From Flavobacteriales bacterium (GTDB lineage: Bacteria; Bacteroidota; Bacteroidia; Flavobacteriales_E; Vicingaceae), in contig JABWCF010000010.1 of assembly GCA_013359255.1 (NCBI GenBank), positions 46,033 through 110,032 on the forward strand: a DNA stretch of 64,000 nt. Direction: 5' to 3'. A program made the translations under genes and the position numbers. Every line of letters begins with the position of its first letter. The first letter of the stretch is position 1. Below are positions 46,901 to 55,329 of the stretch, piece after piece. The notes beneath the pieces were generated by a model. That model saw only the letters and a list, made by a program, of their open reading frames with translations, did not search any database and was not told where the DNA came from.

Positions 46901-48588
46901 TAGTAACCGGAGTAAATGGTTGCCAAAAATCGGCACAAACCGTTGTAACTATTGAAGCAAAACCAAATGTAACCATAGGTAGCAATAGTCCCGTTTGTGT
47001 TGGTCAAACATTAAATTTAACATCTTCCGGTGGAGTAATTTATTCGTGGACAGGTCCGAATGGTTTTACTTCAAGCAATGCTACACCAAGTATACCAAGT
47101 GTTACTCTTGCTGCTGCAGGAATTTATTCTGTAAATGTTACCGGAATGAACGGCTGTTCTAATGCGGCACAAACTAATGTTACCATAAATACATTACCTT
47201 CTCCAATAGCTGGAAATAATGGATCGGTGTGTGAAGGTCAAACTTTATCGCTTACCTCATCGGGTGGTATATCTTATAGTTGGACAGGTCCGAATGGTTT
47301 TACAAGTACGCAACAAAATCCCTCTATTACCAACGTAACATTGGCAGCAGCCGGAACTTATATAGTTTTGGTTACCGGAGGCAATGGTTGCTCCAATACA
47401 GCACAAACAAGTGTTGTTGTTAATCCGCAGCCGGTTGCAACAGCAGGAAGTAATTCCCCGGTTTGTGCAGGCCAAACCTTGAGTTTAAGCAGTAGTGGAG
47501 GTGGAACATATAGTTGGAATGGCCCCAACGGATTTTCTTCTTCCCAACAAAATCCTTCTATTACCAATGTAACGTTGGCAGCAGCCGGAACTTATTTGGT
47601 TTTAGTTACCGGAGGAAATGGATGTCAGAAGTTGGCACAAACAACAGTATCTATAAATCAGCCTGCCTCTATTTCTACTCAGGTAACCAATGCCAATTGT
47701 GGACAGAGCAACGGTTCTGCTGAAGTAATTATTTTGAATGGTACGGGCCCTTACACGTATTCATGGAGTAACGGTGGCACTTCGGCTTTGATTCAAAATA
47801 TTCCTGCCGGGGCATATACCATAACCGTTACCGATGGCAACAACTGTCAAACCCAAGATGTTGCAACGGTAGGTTCAGTAGGTGGCCCTACGGTAAATGT
47901 GAATAAAACAAATGTTACCTGCCAAGGCGGAAGCAATGGAATAGCTACCGCTAACCCAAGTGGTGGCACTCCTCCATATACGTATTCTTGGAATAATGGA
48001 GCTACCACTCAAAGTATTTCTAATTTAACAGAAGGAACTTATACCGTTACTGTTACGGATTATGTCGGATGTATAACACCGCAAAATACGATAATTTCAT
48101 TTCTATATGCATTGCCTAATGTAGTAGCCAATGCTTCTGCTACCACTATTTGCGAGGGAGACGCGGTTACACTGTTTGGATCGGGTGCTACAAATTACGT
48201 TTGGAATAATGCAGTAACGAATAACATTCCTTTCGTTCCATTAGCAACCAATACATATACAGTTACAGGTACAGATGTAAACGGATGCGAAAATACCGAT
48301 CAAATTACTGTTCAGGTTATTGTTTGTACAAGCATTTTCGATCGTTCAAATAATAATGATGTAATAGCTTATCCGAATCCAACCTCAGATTTAGTAAATA
48401 TTAGAATAAATGAGGGAGTATTAAATTCTGTACTAATTACCGATGGTATAGGCAACATAGTATTGAGCGAGAAAATCAATAGCGATAATGCAACAATCGA
48501 TTTATCCACACAGGCAAGAGGCTTGTACTTTTTGCATATAGAAAGCAATACCGGTGAAAGAATTGTAAAGAAAATTATAAAAAATTAA
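43990..48588 (+). CDS. T9SS-secreted giant protein with SBBP, Ig-like and SprB repeats
   Basis: This 1532-residue protein has a signal peptide (cleaved near 20), an N-terminal domain (about 30-270) beginning FEENVGQLRD as in other SBBP proteins of the phylum, SBBP repeats (about 280-737, WATYYGG / GDAFILKFN units), six or seven Ig/PKD-like repeats (about 747-1223, NSPVCxGQTLNLTSSGG), two SprB-like repeats (about 1230-1363, GTGPYTYSWSNGGT) and a T9SS sorting domain (AYPNPTSDLV to KKIIKN). SprB repeats occur in gliding adhesins. It has its own LytTR-like operator and is followed by the second 53-bp repeat. Confidence 0.88.
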   Translation: MKKIILNSIFLFLICSFALANRASYTDKTDTPLFEENVGQLRDDNGQPANYVLYTVKQPNLNIFITTSGITYYFYTNKDIGRKIENEKNYFSDSLEQQWYRVDMILKGATISREKIVQEGGVENSQTDYYYPHCSDGIKNVMKYNKVVIKNIYQGIDWVLYNKNGKLKYDFIIHKGADYKQVELLYEGGGNFKFTENQLSFGNEIGTLAEGNLYCFDAEKEIESSYNVRKNSHYHLMKSDKKEKQNHLVLDNEFSYSVNITLNANEEHIVYPLVIDPYLNWATYYGAISEDAATSVHASGLYVWVTGYSYSTAFPLLNPGGTAYYQGTKAGSGTDAFILKFNTNGQRLWATYYGGGTGASYTRGLSIFSTNSTVWVTGYVNASAFPLHNPGGGAYFQNTAGGGDDAFILKFNTTGERLWATYYGGSGNELGHSIHFDGTNVWVTGETGSNNFPVLDPGGATYFDGFYGGSPDIFILKFNSNGVRIWATYYGGNGTDVGYSIQSQGGSVWIVGRGAGSIPLLNPGGGAYYQTWNAGSDIVILKFNTTGERLWATCYGGTSDEVAYSGFSDGTNFWVTGYTLSTNFPTLAPGGTTYQQAYNAQQDAIIIKFNTSGVRIWATYYGGSGGDWGNSIHSDGTNMWITGKTTSTNFPLLNPMAGNFHQGTFGGITDGHILQFNMNGQRISATYYGGSTVDESASIMSTGTNIWVAGQTQSTNFLTQNNGVNPYMQTNLSGNYDAFILKFTTTCGMPVISTVTASPSTICNGESTLLTVTGYLVNANSWQWYTGSCGGSLVGGGTNITQFPGTTTTYYVRGTGGCVGTSASCQTVTVTVNPLPNATIGSNSPVCEAQTLNLTSSGGTSYSWTGPLSFSSTQQNPSITNVNPAHAGTYSVEVTGGNGCKLTQQTNVSINAQPNATASYNFGVCEGQTLSLTSSGGISYSWTGPNGFTSTQQNPNITNVTLAAAGTYTVVVTGVNGCQKSAQTVVTIEAKPNVTIGSNSPVCVGQTLNLTSSGGVIYSWTGPNGFTSSNATPSIPSVTLAAAGIYSVNVTGMNGCSNAAQTNVTINTLPSPIAGNNGSVCEGQTLSLTSSGGISYSWTGPNGFTSTQQNPSITNVTLAAAGTYIVLVTGGNGCSNTAQTSVVVNPQPVATAGSNSPVCAGQTLSLSSSGGGTYSWNGPNGFSSSQQNPSITNVTLAAAGTYLVLVTGGNGCQKLAQTTVSINQPASISTQVTNANCGQSNGSAEVIILNGTGPYTYSWSNGGTSALIQNIPAGAYTITVTDGNNCQTQDVATVGSVGGPTVNVNKTNVTCQGGSNGIATANPSGGTPPYTYSWNNGATTQSISNLTEGTYTVTVTDYVGCITPQNTIISFLYALPNVVANASATTICEGDAVTLFGSGATNYVWNNAVTNNIPFVPLATNTYTVTGTDVNGCENTDQITVQVIVCTSIFDRSNNNDVIAYPNPTSDLVNIRINEGVLNSVLITDGIGNIVLSEKINSDNATIDLSTQARGLYFLHIESNTGERIVKKIIKN
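46759..46853 (+). repeat. 95-bp intragenic near-identical repeat, copy 1
   Basis: These 95 bases match 47227-47321 with a single G/A difference. They encode an Ig-like repeat core (CEGQTLSLTSSGG onward) inside the 1532-residue protein, while the repeats between them are more diverged. Confidence 0.9.
47227..47321 (+). repeat. 95-bp intragenic near-identical repeat, copy 2
   Basis: This is the partner of 46759-46853 (94 of 95 bases identical), two Ig-like units further on. Such identity points to recent duplication or gene conversion. Confidence 0.9.
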
Positions 48589-48649
48589 AAAGTGTTTACT
48601 GTATATCTCTTAGAAATAGTACAAATAGAAATGATAAAGAGTACTTGAG

Positions 48650-48702
48650 TCTTAAAAACGCACCCCAATTCAGGTGCGTTTTTTTATTTAGTTTTGTTTA
48701 AA
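48650..48702 (+). repeat. 53-bp direct repeat, copy 2 (terminator plus -7 box)
   Basis: Identical to 36616-36668. Here the hairpin (48654-48683) ends the giant T9SS gene and TAGTTTTG at 48689-48696 lies 15 bases before the surE ATG, a good -7 position. The two copies bracket the cassette from histidine kinase to giant T9SS protein. Confidence 0.95.
48654..48683 (+). terminator. rho-independent terminator before surE
   Basis: The same hairpin as after hsp20: AACGCACC / GGTGCGTT with loop CCAATTCA and T-run, about 65 bases after the stop of the giant T9SS gene. Confidence 0.9.
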
Positions 48703-48711
48703 ACTAAGTAA

Positions 48712-49479
48712 ATGACCAAACAAATTTTAGTTGTAAACGATGACGGAATTACCGCTCCCGGAATTTTAGCCCTAATAAGTATTGCCTCGAAATTTGGCGA
48801 AGTAACTGTAGTGGCACCCGATAAACCTCAATCTGGAATGGGGCATGCTATTTCTGTAAATTCTACCATTCGAATAAATCCTGTAAAAATTGAAGGGGTA
48901 AAACAAGCTTTTGCGTGCAGTGGTACCCCTGTAGATTGTGTTAAAATGGCGGTAAATATTTTATTTAAAGGTAAAAAGCCCGATTTAATCGTATCGGGAA
49001 TCAACCACGGTGCTAATCATTCTATTAATGTAATCTATTCAGGCACTATGTCGGCAGCTATGGAAGGAGCTATTGAAAATATACCTTCTATTGGTTTCTC
49101 GCTTCTAGATTATTCTATTGATGCCGACTTTTCGGCTTCGAAAATATATGCCGAAAAAATAATTAAACACGCGTTACAGCATGGTATACCCGCCTATACA
49201 TGCCTAAATGTAAATATTCCTAAAATGGAAAATGAATATATTAAGGGAATAAAAGTTTGCCGACAGGCTATGGCAAATTGGGAAGAAGAGTTTGACGAAC
49301 GTATAGACCCAACCGGGAAACCATACTATTGGCTTACCGGCAAATTTGTAAATTATGACAAGGGAGAGGATACAGATGTATGGGCGTTAGAAAATAATTT
49401 TGTGAGCGTGGTGCCTGTTCAGCCAGATGTTACATCGCACAAGAGCATAAATGAACTCAAAAAAATTGAAAATGTATAG
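48712..49479 (+). CDS. surE: 5'/3'-nucleotidase SurE
   Basis: This 255-residue protein has the SurE acidic metal site ILVVNDDGI at its start, APDKPQSGMGHAIS, the CSGTPVDCVK motif and VSGINHGAN. It dephosphorylates nucleoside monophosphates and is linked to stationary-phase survival. It begins after the second 53-bp repeat, whose TAGTTTTG box can serve as its promoter. The next gene starts inside its last codons. Confidence 0.95.
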   Translation: MTKQILVVNDDGITAPGILALISIASKFGEVTVVAPDKPQSGMGHAISVNSTIRINPVKIEGVKQAFACSGTPVDCVKMAVNILFKGKKPDLIVSGINHGANHSINVIYSGTMSAAMEGAIENIPSIGFSLLDYSIDADFSASKIYAEKIIKHALQHGIPAYTCLNVNIPKMENEYIKGIKVCRQAMANWEEEFDERIDPTGKPYYWLTGKFVNYDKGEDTDVWALENNFVSVVPVQPDVTSHKSINELKKIENV

Positions 49480-49780
49480 TATCACAAAGCCTTTTGATAA
49501 GTTATGGATTGGCTTAACAGCCGGATTGTTGGGCCCGGTAGCAGGTTTTTGGTTTTTCTATTTTCTTAAATTTAGAGCAAGAACTCCGGAATATTATATT
49601 CATTTATTTTTAAATGTAAAAGAATATCAATCGCCCATTTTAAGTTTAAGTGTAATTGTAAACGCTGCCATACTTTGGTTGTTTCTTAATGGCAATAACA
49701 ATAAAGCAGGAAGAGGTGTTTTGTTGGCTACCTTTTTGTACGTTCCGGTAATTGTATATTTGTTTTTACAAAGAAATTAA
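49472..49780 (+). CDS. small membrane protein between surE and lpxB
   Basis: ATG 49472 overlaps the surE stop (atgtatag) and gives 102 residues with three transmembrane helices and a polar loop. An in-frame ATG at 49451 would lengthen the overlap and is less likely. The stop is directly followed by the lpxB ATG. I do not recognise a named family; the tight coupling on both sides suggests a role tied to lipid A or to translation of the neighbours. Confidence 0.65.
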   Translation: MYSITKPFDKLWIGLTAGLLGPVAGFWFFYFLKFRARTPEYYIHLFLNVKEYQSPILSLSVIVNAAILWLFLNGNNNKAGRGVLLATFLYVPVIVYLFLQRN

Positions 49781-50896
49781 ATGCGATACTATATTATTGC
49801 CGGAGAGGCATCGGGCGATTTGCATGCTGCTAATCTTTTAAAAGAAATAAAAAAAATAGATTCCTCTGCACACTTTCGTTGCTGGGGAGGAGATTTAATG
49901 CAACAACAAGGAGCCGAATTGGTAAAACATTACAAAGACTTAGCCTTTATGGGCTTTACCGAAGTGTTGCTAAATATTAATACGATTTTTAAAAATTTAA
50001 GTAAATGCAAAACCGATATTTTGCAGTATGCCCCCGATGTTCTTATTCTTGTAGATTATCCTGGTTTTAACTTGCGTATTGCCGAATTTGCAAAAAAAAA
50101 TAAAATAAAAACTTTCTATTACATCTCTCCACAAGTGTGGGCATGGAAGCAATCTCGCGTTCACAAAATAAAAAAAGTAGTAGATAAAATGTTTGTTATT
50201 CTACCTTTTGAAAAAGAATTTTACGCTAGATTTAATTATCAGGTAGATTTTGTTGGTCACCCATTGTTAGATGCAATTAACCACTTAGAGAAAAGATCGT
50301 TTACAGAATTTTGCTCCGAAAATAGTTTATTAGTAGAGAAACCCATTATTGCACTTCTTCCGGGCAGTCGTAAGCAAGAAATAAATGCAATGCTACCCGA
50401 AATGTTAAAAGCGTGTAAGCATTTTAAAAATTACCAGTTTGTAATTGCAGCAGCCCCCTCTCAGTTGCCCGAAATGTATAATACATTCGTAAACGAAAGC
50501 ACAAAAGTTTTATTTGGAAAAACATATGCATTGTTGCAACATGCTACTGCCGCCCTCGTAACTTCCGGAACAGCAACTTTAGAAACGGCACTTTTTGAAG
50601 TGCCCGAAGTGGTTTGTTACAAGGGTAGCAATATTTCATACCAAATCGCAAAGCGATTAATAAAAGTAAAATATATTTCGTTGGTAAATCTAATATTAGA
50701 TAAACCTGTTGTGCAAGAGTTGATACAAGACGATTTTAACGAAAAGCAAATAGCTAAAGAATTAAAAGAAATTTTACCCGGAATGCCTAAAAGAGAGCTG
50801 ATGAAAAACGATTTTGTCTTACTAAAACAAAAATTAGGAGGCAAAGGAGCTTCCGAAAAAACGGCAAAACTTATGTTGCAATACTTGTCTTGTTAA
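49781..50896 (+). CDS. lpxB: lipid-A-disaccharide synthase
   Basis: This 371-residue GT19 enzyme has the motifs AGEASGDLHAANLL at the start, DYPGFNLRIAEFA, YYISPQVWAWKQ, GHPLLD, LLPGSRKQEI and SGTATLE. It joins lipid X and UDP-2,3-diacylglucosamine to form the lipid A disaccharide in the cytoplasm. It begins immediately after the small membrane-protein gene. The preceding pathway enzyme, an LpxH-type hydrolase, is encoded at 19477-20226. Confidence 0.95.
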   Translation: MRYYIIAGEASGDLHAANLLKEIKKIDSSAHFRCWGGDLMQQQGAELVKHYKDLAFMGFTEVLLNINTIFKNLSKCKTDILQYAPDVLILVDYPGFNLRIAEFAKKNKIKTFYYISPQVWAWKQSRVHKIKKVVDKMFVILPFEKEFYARFNYQVDFVGHPLLDAINHLEKRSFTEFCSENSLLVEKPIIALLPGSRKQEINAMLPEMLKACKHFKNYQFVIAAAPSQLPEMYNTFVNESTKVLFGKTYALLQHATAALVTSGTATLETALFEVPEVVCYKGSNISYQIAKRLIKVKYISLVNLILDKPVVQELIQDDFNEKQIAKELKEILPGMPKRELMKNDFVLLKQKLGGKGASEKTAKLMLQYLSC

Positions 50897-50961
50897 TTTC
50901 TGTTTTAATAACTCTTAGGTAAAATAGGCATACAAATTTTTACTCGATGTACTTTTGAAAG

Positions 50962-52125
50962 ATGAGATTCTTCATTTTTGTTTTTTATTTCTTTGGGTAC
51001 TTTTTCTCTTTCTCGCAGCAACTGGTAGATGTTGGAATGTATACCAACAAGAAAATACAAAATTTCGTTTTTGCTGTAAATTCGGGTAGATATAACGTAT
51101 ATTCCGAAAACGGAAAAGTAATTGAACTATCGCTAAACGAGATGGTGTACGTAAATAATATGGGAGGAGGTAAGTTTTCCTTAAAATCATTAGATACCGA
51201 TTTAGGAATATTTAAAAAACTAACCTTTATAGGCACAGAATACGAAAATAATTTTAAGCTAAAGCTCATTAATCCATCATACGAATACAGAGTGTACGAA
51301 GACAATTTAAAAGTATGGCCACATCCATACAATAATCATCTTACCCTAATAAACAATATTTTTTTAGATAATTATATTTCCGGAGTAGTAGAAGCCGAAG
51401 TAGGCAAAAGCCCACCTCCAGAATACTTTAAGCTGCAGGCCATTATTTGCCGAACCTATGCATTAAATAATTTAACACGCCACTCTTCCGATGGCTTTAA
51501 TTTATGCGATGAAGTACACTGTCAAGCATATAATGGAAAACCTAAATCGTTGGCAATAAAAAATGCCGCACTACAAACCAATAACATTGTAATAGTAGAT
51601 AGCGATATTAATTTAATTACCGCAGCCTTCTTTTCTAATTGTGGCGGACAAACCTGTAATTCCGAAGAGGTGTGGAGGTTGCCCTTGCCATACCTTAGAG
51701 CAGTAAAAGACACTTTTTGTTTAAAAGAAAATAATGCCGTTTGGTCGAAATCTATTGCTTTATCCGAATGGAAAAATTATATTAAAAGCAAACTGCCTTG
51801 TTTCGAAATAGGCAACAATGATTCCGCTTTTTTTAATCAACAGAATACAGAAAGAAAATTTCTGATAGGTACACCGGATTGCAATTTAACTTTACGCCAA
51901 ATCAGAGAAGATTGGAAATTAAAATCGGCCTTTTTTACGGTTACTTTAAATAATGAACATATAGAAATAAAGGGACGAGGTTTTGGCCATGGGGTGGGCC
52001 TTTGTCAGGAAGGGGCTATGCGTATGTCTAAGCTAGGATACTCTTACCCTTTTATTCTCCACTATTATTACAGTGGTGTGCACATGGTAGATTTATCTTT
52101 TCTTTCCTTTTTTAAAGAGGAATAA
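50962..52125 (+). CDS. SpoIID/LytB-domain protein
   Basis: This 387-residue protein has an N-terminal signal segment (FYFFGYFFSFSQ) and the SpoIID core: NYISGVVEAEVGKSPPPEYF, then AIICRTYALNN, DEVHCQAYNG, the FFSNCGGQT motif and a C-terminal GRGFGHGVGLCQEGA. SpoIID proteins are lytic transglycosylases in sporulating bacteria; in Bacteroidota they are common secreted proteins of unclear role, probably acting on peptidoglycan. A leader of 65 bases separates it from lpxB. Confidence 0.88.
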   Translation: MRFFIFVFYFFGYFFSFSQQLVDVGMYTNKKIQNFVFAVNSGRYNVYSENGKVIELSLNEMVYVNNMGGGKFSLKSLDTDLGIFKKLTFIGTEYENNFKLKLINPSYEYRVYEDNLKVWPHPYNNHLTLINNIFLDNYISGVVEAEVGKSPPPEYFKLQAIICRTYALNNLTRHSSDGFNLCDEVHCQAYNGKPKSLAIKNAALQTNNIVIVDSDINLITAAFFSNCGGQTCNSEEVWRLPLPYLRAVKDTFCLKENNAVWSKSIALSEWKNYIKSKLPCFEIGNNDSAFFNQQNTERKFLIGTPDCNLTLRQIREDWKLKSAFFTVTLNNEHIEIKGRGFGHGVGLCQEGAMRMSKLGYSYPFILHYYYSGVHMVDLSFLSFFKEE

Positions 52126-52187
52126 TTCTACAATTTTCTATAAAAAGGCTTCAAATAAATACGTTTTAATATTCGTAAACTTGCAGA

Positions 52188-52754
52188 ATGGTATTTAATG
52201 TAAAAGAAATAGCAACCGCCACCATGGTATTGTTTGCCGTTATTGATGTAATCGGGTCTTTGCCTGTTATAATTGATTTGCGACAAAAGGTGGGGCACAT
52301 ACAATCCGAAAAAGCCAGTATCGTAGCCTTTTTTATTATGGTTGTTTTTTTATTTGTTGGAGAATCTATCCTCTCACTTATTGGTATCGACATTAGTTCG
52401 TTTGCCATTGCCGGCTCCCTTATTTTATTTTTCCTTTCGCTCGAAATGATTTTAGGAATAAAACTATATAAAGATGAAGCTCCTGCCACTGCCTCTATTG
52501 TACCCATTGCCTTTCCTTTATTAGTAGGTACCGGAACACTTACCTCACTCCTTTCAATGAGAGCCGAATACCATATCGAAAGCATTATTATAGCTATCAT
52601 CATTAATGTAATAGTGGTTTATGTGGTATTAAAATCGGCTGCCCGAATAGAAAAATTTTTAGGTATTGGAGGAATAAATATTTTAAGAAAAGTATTTGGA
52701 ATTGTATTATTAGCTCTCGCAGTAAAATTATTTCGCACCAATTTAGGAATTTAA
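52188..52754 (+). CDS. MarC-family integral membrane protein
   Basis: This 188-residue protein has six transmembrane helices with the MarC (UPF0056) features: FAVIDVIGSLPVIIDL, FAIAGSLILFFLSLEMILG, AFPLLVGTGTL and a final helix ending LAVKLFRTNLGI. Despite the name, the family has no proven role in antibiotic resistance; transport is assumed. Its stop abuts the rnhA start, so the two are coupled. Confidence 0.88.
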   Translation: MVFNVKEIATATMVLFAVIDVIGSLPVIIDLRQKVGHIQSEKASIVAFFIMVVFLFVGESILSLIGIDISSFAIAGSLILFFLSLEMILGIKLYKDEAPATASIVPIAFPLLVGTGTLTSLLSMRAEYHIESIIIAIIINVIVVYVVLKSAARIEKFLGIGGINILRKVFGIVLLALAVKLFRTNLGI

Positions 52755-53231
52755 ATGTCTAAAATTTCCATATACACCGATGGTGCCGCTAAAGGAAATC
52801 CTGGCCCCGGAGGGTATGGAATTGTGCTTATTTCTGGTAAACACCGAAAAGAAGTAGCTCAGGGATATAGGCTTACAACAAATAACCGAATGGAATTATT
52901 AAGCGTTATTGTAGGCTTAGAAATGATTAAACTGCCTCAAGCCGAAATTCACATTTTTTCAGATTCTAAATATGTGGTTGATGCCGTAGAAAAAGGATGG
53001 GTATTTACCTGGCAAAAAAGCGGCTTTAAAAAGAAAAAAAATGTTGATTTATGGCATCGTTTTTTAAAAATATACCCCAAACATAAAATAAGATTCAACT
53101 GGATTAAAGGGCATGCCGGACACCCAGAAAACGAGCGTTGCGACCAACTTGCCGTTGAAGCTGCGGAAGGCCACCATTTGCTTATTGATACAGGATACGA
53201 AGCAGAAAAACAAAATCAAACACTACTCTAA
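52755..53231 (+). CDS. rnhA: ribonuclease HI
   Basis: This 158-residue protein has the four catalytic acids of RNase HI: Asp9 (YTDGAAKGNPGPGG), Glu47 (NRMEL), Asp70 (FSDSKYV) and Asp130 (NERCD), with the loop histidine in KGHAGHPEN. It cuts RNA in RNA-DNA hybrids. It starts directly at the stop of the MarC gene. The length is that of the single-domain bacterial enzyme. Confidence 0.95.
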   Translation: MSKISIYTDGAAKGNPGPGGYGIVLISGKHRKEVAQGYRLTTNNRMELLSVIVGLEMIKLPQAEIHIFSDSKYVVDAVEKGWVFTWQKSGFKKKKNVDLWHRFLKIYPKHKIRFNWIKGHAGHPENERCDQLAVEAAEGHHLLIDTGYEAEKQNQTLL

Positions 53232-53310
53232 AATTACATTGCAATTTGTTGGATTACTTTATAAACGAGGGATATTTCGTAAACTTGTATTTCTTTAATA
53301 ACCGATAAAA

Positions 53311-54399
53311 ATGAAAAAAAGAGCCTTAATTACAGGTGTTACAGGACAAGATGGTGCTTATTTGGCCGAATTTTTACTTAAAAAAGGATACGAAGTTCAT
53401 GGAATAAAACGTAGAAGTTCTATGTTTAATACCGATAGAGTAGATCATCTATACAAAGATTTTCACGAAGAAGGTGTAAACTTTTATATGCATTATGGCG
53501 ATATGACAGACTCTACCAATTTAATCCGCATAGTGCAAGAAGTTCAACCCGATGAGATTTATAATTTGGCCGCCCAATCGCATGTAATGGTTTCCTTTGA
53601 AACCCCTGAATATACAGCCAACGCAGATGCAGTAGGAGCACTCAGATTACTAGAAGCAATACGTATTTTAGGTTTAGAAAAGAAAACACGATTTTATCAG
53701 GCCTCTACCTCCGAATTATACGGAAAAGTACAAGCCGTTCCTCAAAACGAAGAAACCCCGTTTTATCCAAGAAGTCCGTATGCTGCGGCAAAACTCTATG
53801 CTTTTTGGATTACAAAAAATTACCGCGAAGCATATGGAATGTATGCCTGTAACGGAATTTTATTTAACCACGAAAGCCCCGTTAGAGGCGAAACTTTTGT
53901 TACCAGAAAAATTACGCGAGGAGTAGCAAAAATTAAAATGGGATTGCAAAAAAGAATTTATCTTGGAAACCTCGATGCACAGCGAGATTGGGGGCATGCA
54001 AAAGATTATGTAGAAGGAATGTGGTTGATGCTGCAACAAAACGAACCCGATGATTTTGTGCTTGCAACCGGAATTACAACCTCTGTTCGTGAATTTATTA
54101 ATATGGCCTTTTATGAAGTAGGAATAAAATTAGAATGGAAAGGAAAAGACGAAAACGAAAAAGGATATCATGCCGAAACAGGCGAGGTGTTGGTAGAAGT
54201 AGATCCTCGTTACTTCAGGCCAACAGAAGTAGATTTGTTAATCGGAGATGCTTCTAAAGCCCATTCAAAAATGGGGTGGAAAGCAAGTTGCACCATCAAT
54301 GAACTGGTAAAAGAAATGGTACGCTCCGATTTAAAATTATTTGAACGCGATAAATATTTATTAGATGGCGGGCACAATATCTTAAACTACTATGAATAA
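53311..54399 (+). CDS. gmd: GDP-mannose 4,6-dehydratase
   Basis: This 362-residue extended SDR enzyme has the NAD(P) site [13 protein letters not shown], the catalytic STSELYG and YAAAK segments, and the Gmd-specific [15 protein letters not shown] and [17 protein letters not shown]. It makes GDP-4-keto-6-deoxymannose. It overlaps fcl by 8 bases, so both steps to GDP-L-fucose are coupled. It begins 79 bases after rnhA and seems to open a surface-glycan operon. Confidence 0.95.
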   Translation: MKKRALITGVTGQDGAYLAEFLLKKGYEVHGIKRRSSMFNTDRVDHLYKDFHEEGVNFYMHYGDMTDSTNLIRIVQEVQPDEIYNLAAQSHVMVSFETPEYTANADAVGALRLLEAIRILGLEKKTRFYQASTSELYGKVQAVPQNEETPFYPRSPYAAAKLYAFWITKNYREAYGMYACNGILFNHESPVRGETFVTRKITRGVAKIKMGLQKRIYLGNLDAQRDWGHAKDYVEGMWLMLQQNEPDDFVLATGITTSVREFINMAFYEVGIKLEWKGKDENEKGYHAETGEVLVEVDPRYFRPTEVDLLIGDASKAHSKMGWKASCTINELVKEMVRSDLKLFERDKYLLDGGHNILNYYE

Positions 54400-55324
54400 A
54401 AATGCCAAAATATATGTTGCCGGACATCGCGGAATGGTGGGTTCTGCGTTGATACGTAAACTAACGGCTCAAGGCTATGTAAATATTATAACCAAAACAT
54501 CTTCTGTACTTGATTTAAGAAATCAACAAGCTGTATTTCATTTCTTTGAAAAAGAAAAACCAGAATACGTTTTTCTGGCGGCAGCTAAAGTAGGAGGAAT
54601 ACAAGCCAACAATACATACCGAGCCGAATTTTTATACGATAATTTAATGATGGAAGCAAACATCATTCATGCTTCTTTTTTAAATAAGGTTACCAAACTT
54701 ATGTTTTTAGGATCTTCTTGCATTTATCCAAAACTTGCTCCACAACCCTTAAAAGAAGAGTATTTGCTTACCGGTTTATTAGAGCCAACCAACGAACCAT
54801 ACGCCATCGCTAAAATAGCAGGCATAAAACTTTGCGAAGCATACCGAAGTCAGTATGGTTGTAATTTTATTTCTGTAATGCCTACCAATTTGTATGGCCC
54901 CAACGATAATTACGATTTAAATAATTCGCACGTATTACCTGCCTTACTGCGAAAATTTCATGTCGCAAAAATTGAAAATAAACCCGAAGTGGAAATTTGG
55001 GGAACCGGTTCTCCGATGCGGGAGTTTTTACATGTTGATGATTTAGCCGATGCTTGTTATTTTTTAATGCAGAATGACAACGATTCTACGTTAATAAATA
55101 TCGGCTGCGGAGAAGATATTTCTATAAAAGACCTTGCTTTATTGGTTAAAGAAATTGTGGGCTTCAAAGGGGTATTAACCTTTAACACAACCAAGCCGGA
55201 CGGAACACCCAAAAAATTACTCGATATATCTAAGCTGAAACAATTAGGATGGAGCCCTCGCATTTCACTTAAAGAGGGTATAGAGGCTGTATATAACGAA
55301 GTGAAAGAAACTCCGTTTGCTTAA
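54392..55324 (+). CDS. fcl: GDP-L-fucose synthase
   Basis: This 310-residue SDR epimerase/reductase has [33 protein letters not shown] (YxxxK) and the [15 protein letters not shown] segment. It converts the Gmd product to GDP-L-fucose. It is followed by a RemB-like outer-membrane gene after 5 bases. Fucose would feed a capsule, O-antigen or glycoprotein glycan, possibly the one flipped by the system at the left end of the window. Confidence 0.95.
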   Translation: MNKNAKIYVAGHRGMVGSALIRKLTAQGYVNIITKTSSVLDLRNQQAVFHFFEKEKPEYVFLAAAKVGGIQANNTYRAEFLYDNLMMEANIIHASFLNKVTKLMFLGSSCIYPKLAPQPLKEEYLLTGLLEPTNEPYAIAKIAGIKLCEAYRSQYGCNFISVMPTNLYGPNDNYDLNNSHVLPALLRKFHVAKIENKPEVEIWGTGSPMREFLHVDDLADACYFLMQNDNDSTLINIGCGEDISIKDLALLVKEIVGFKGVLTFNTTKPDGTPKKLLDISKLKQLGWSPRISLKEGIEAVYNEVKETPFA

Positions 55325-55329
55325 AAAAC

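Noticed and set aside
46500..47680. Regular repeats with a CRISPR-like look
   Set aside because: They are in-frame Ig-like protein repeats inside a long coding region; unit length and identity are unlike CRISPR repeats and there are no cas genes.
36616..48702. Composite transposon or integrative element
   Set aside because: The flanking repeats are terminators, not insertion sequences; no transposase, integrase or inverted repeat was found. Only a recombination-type cassette remains possible.
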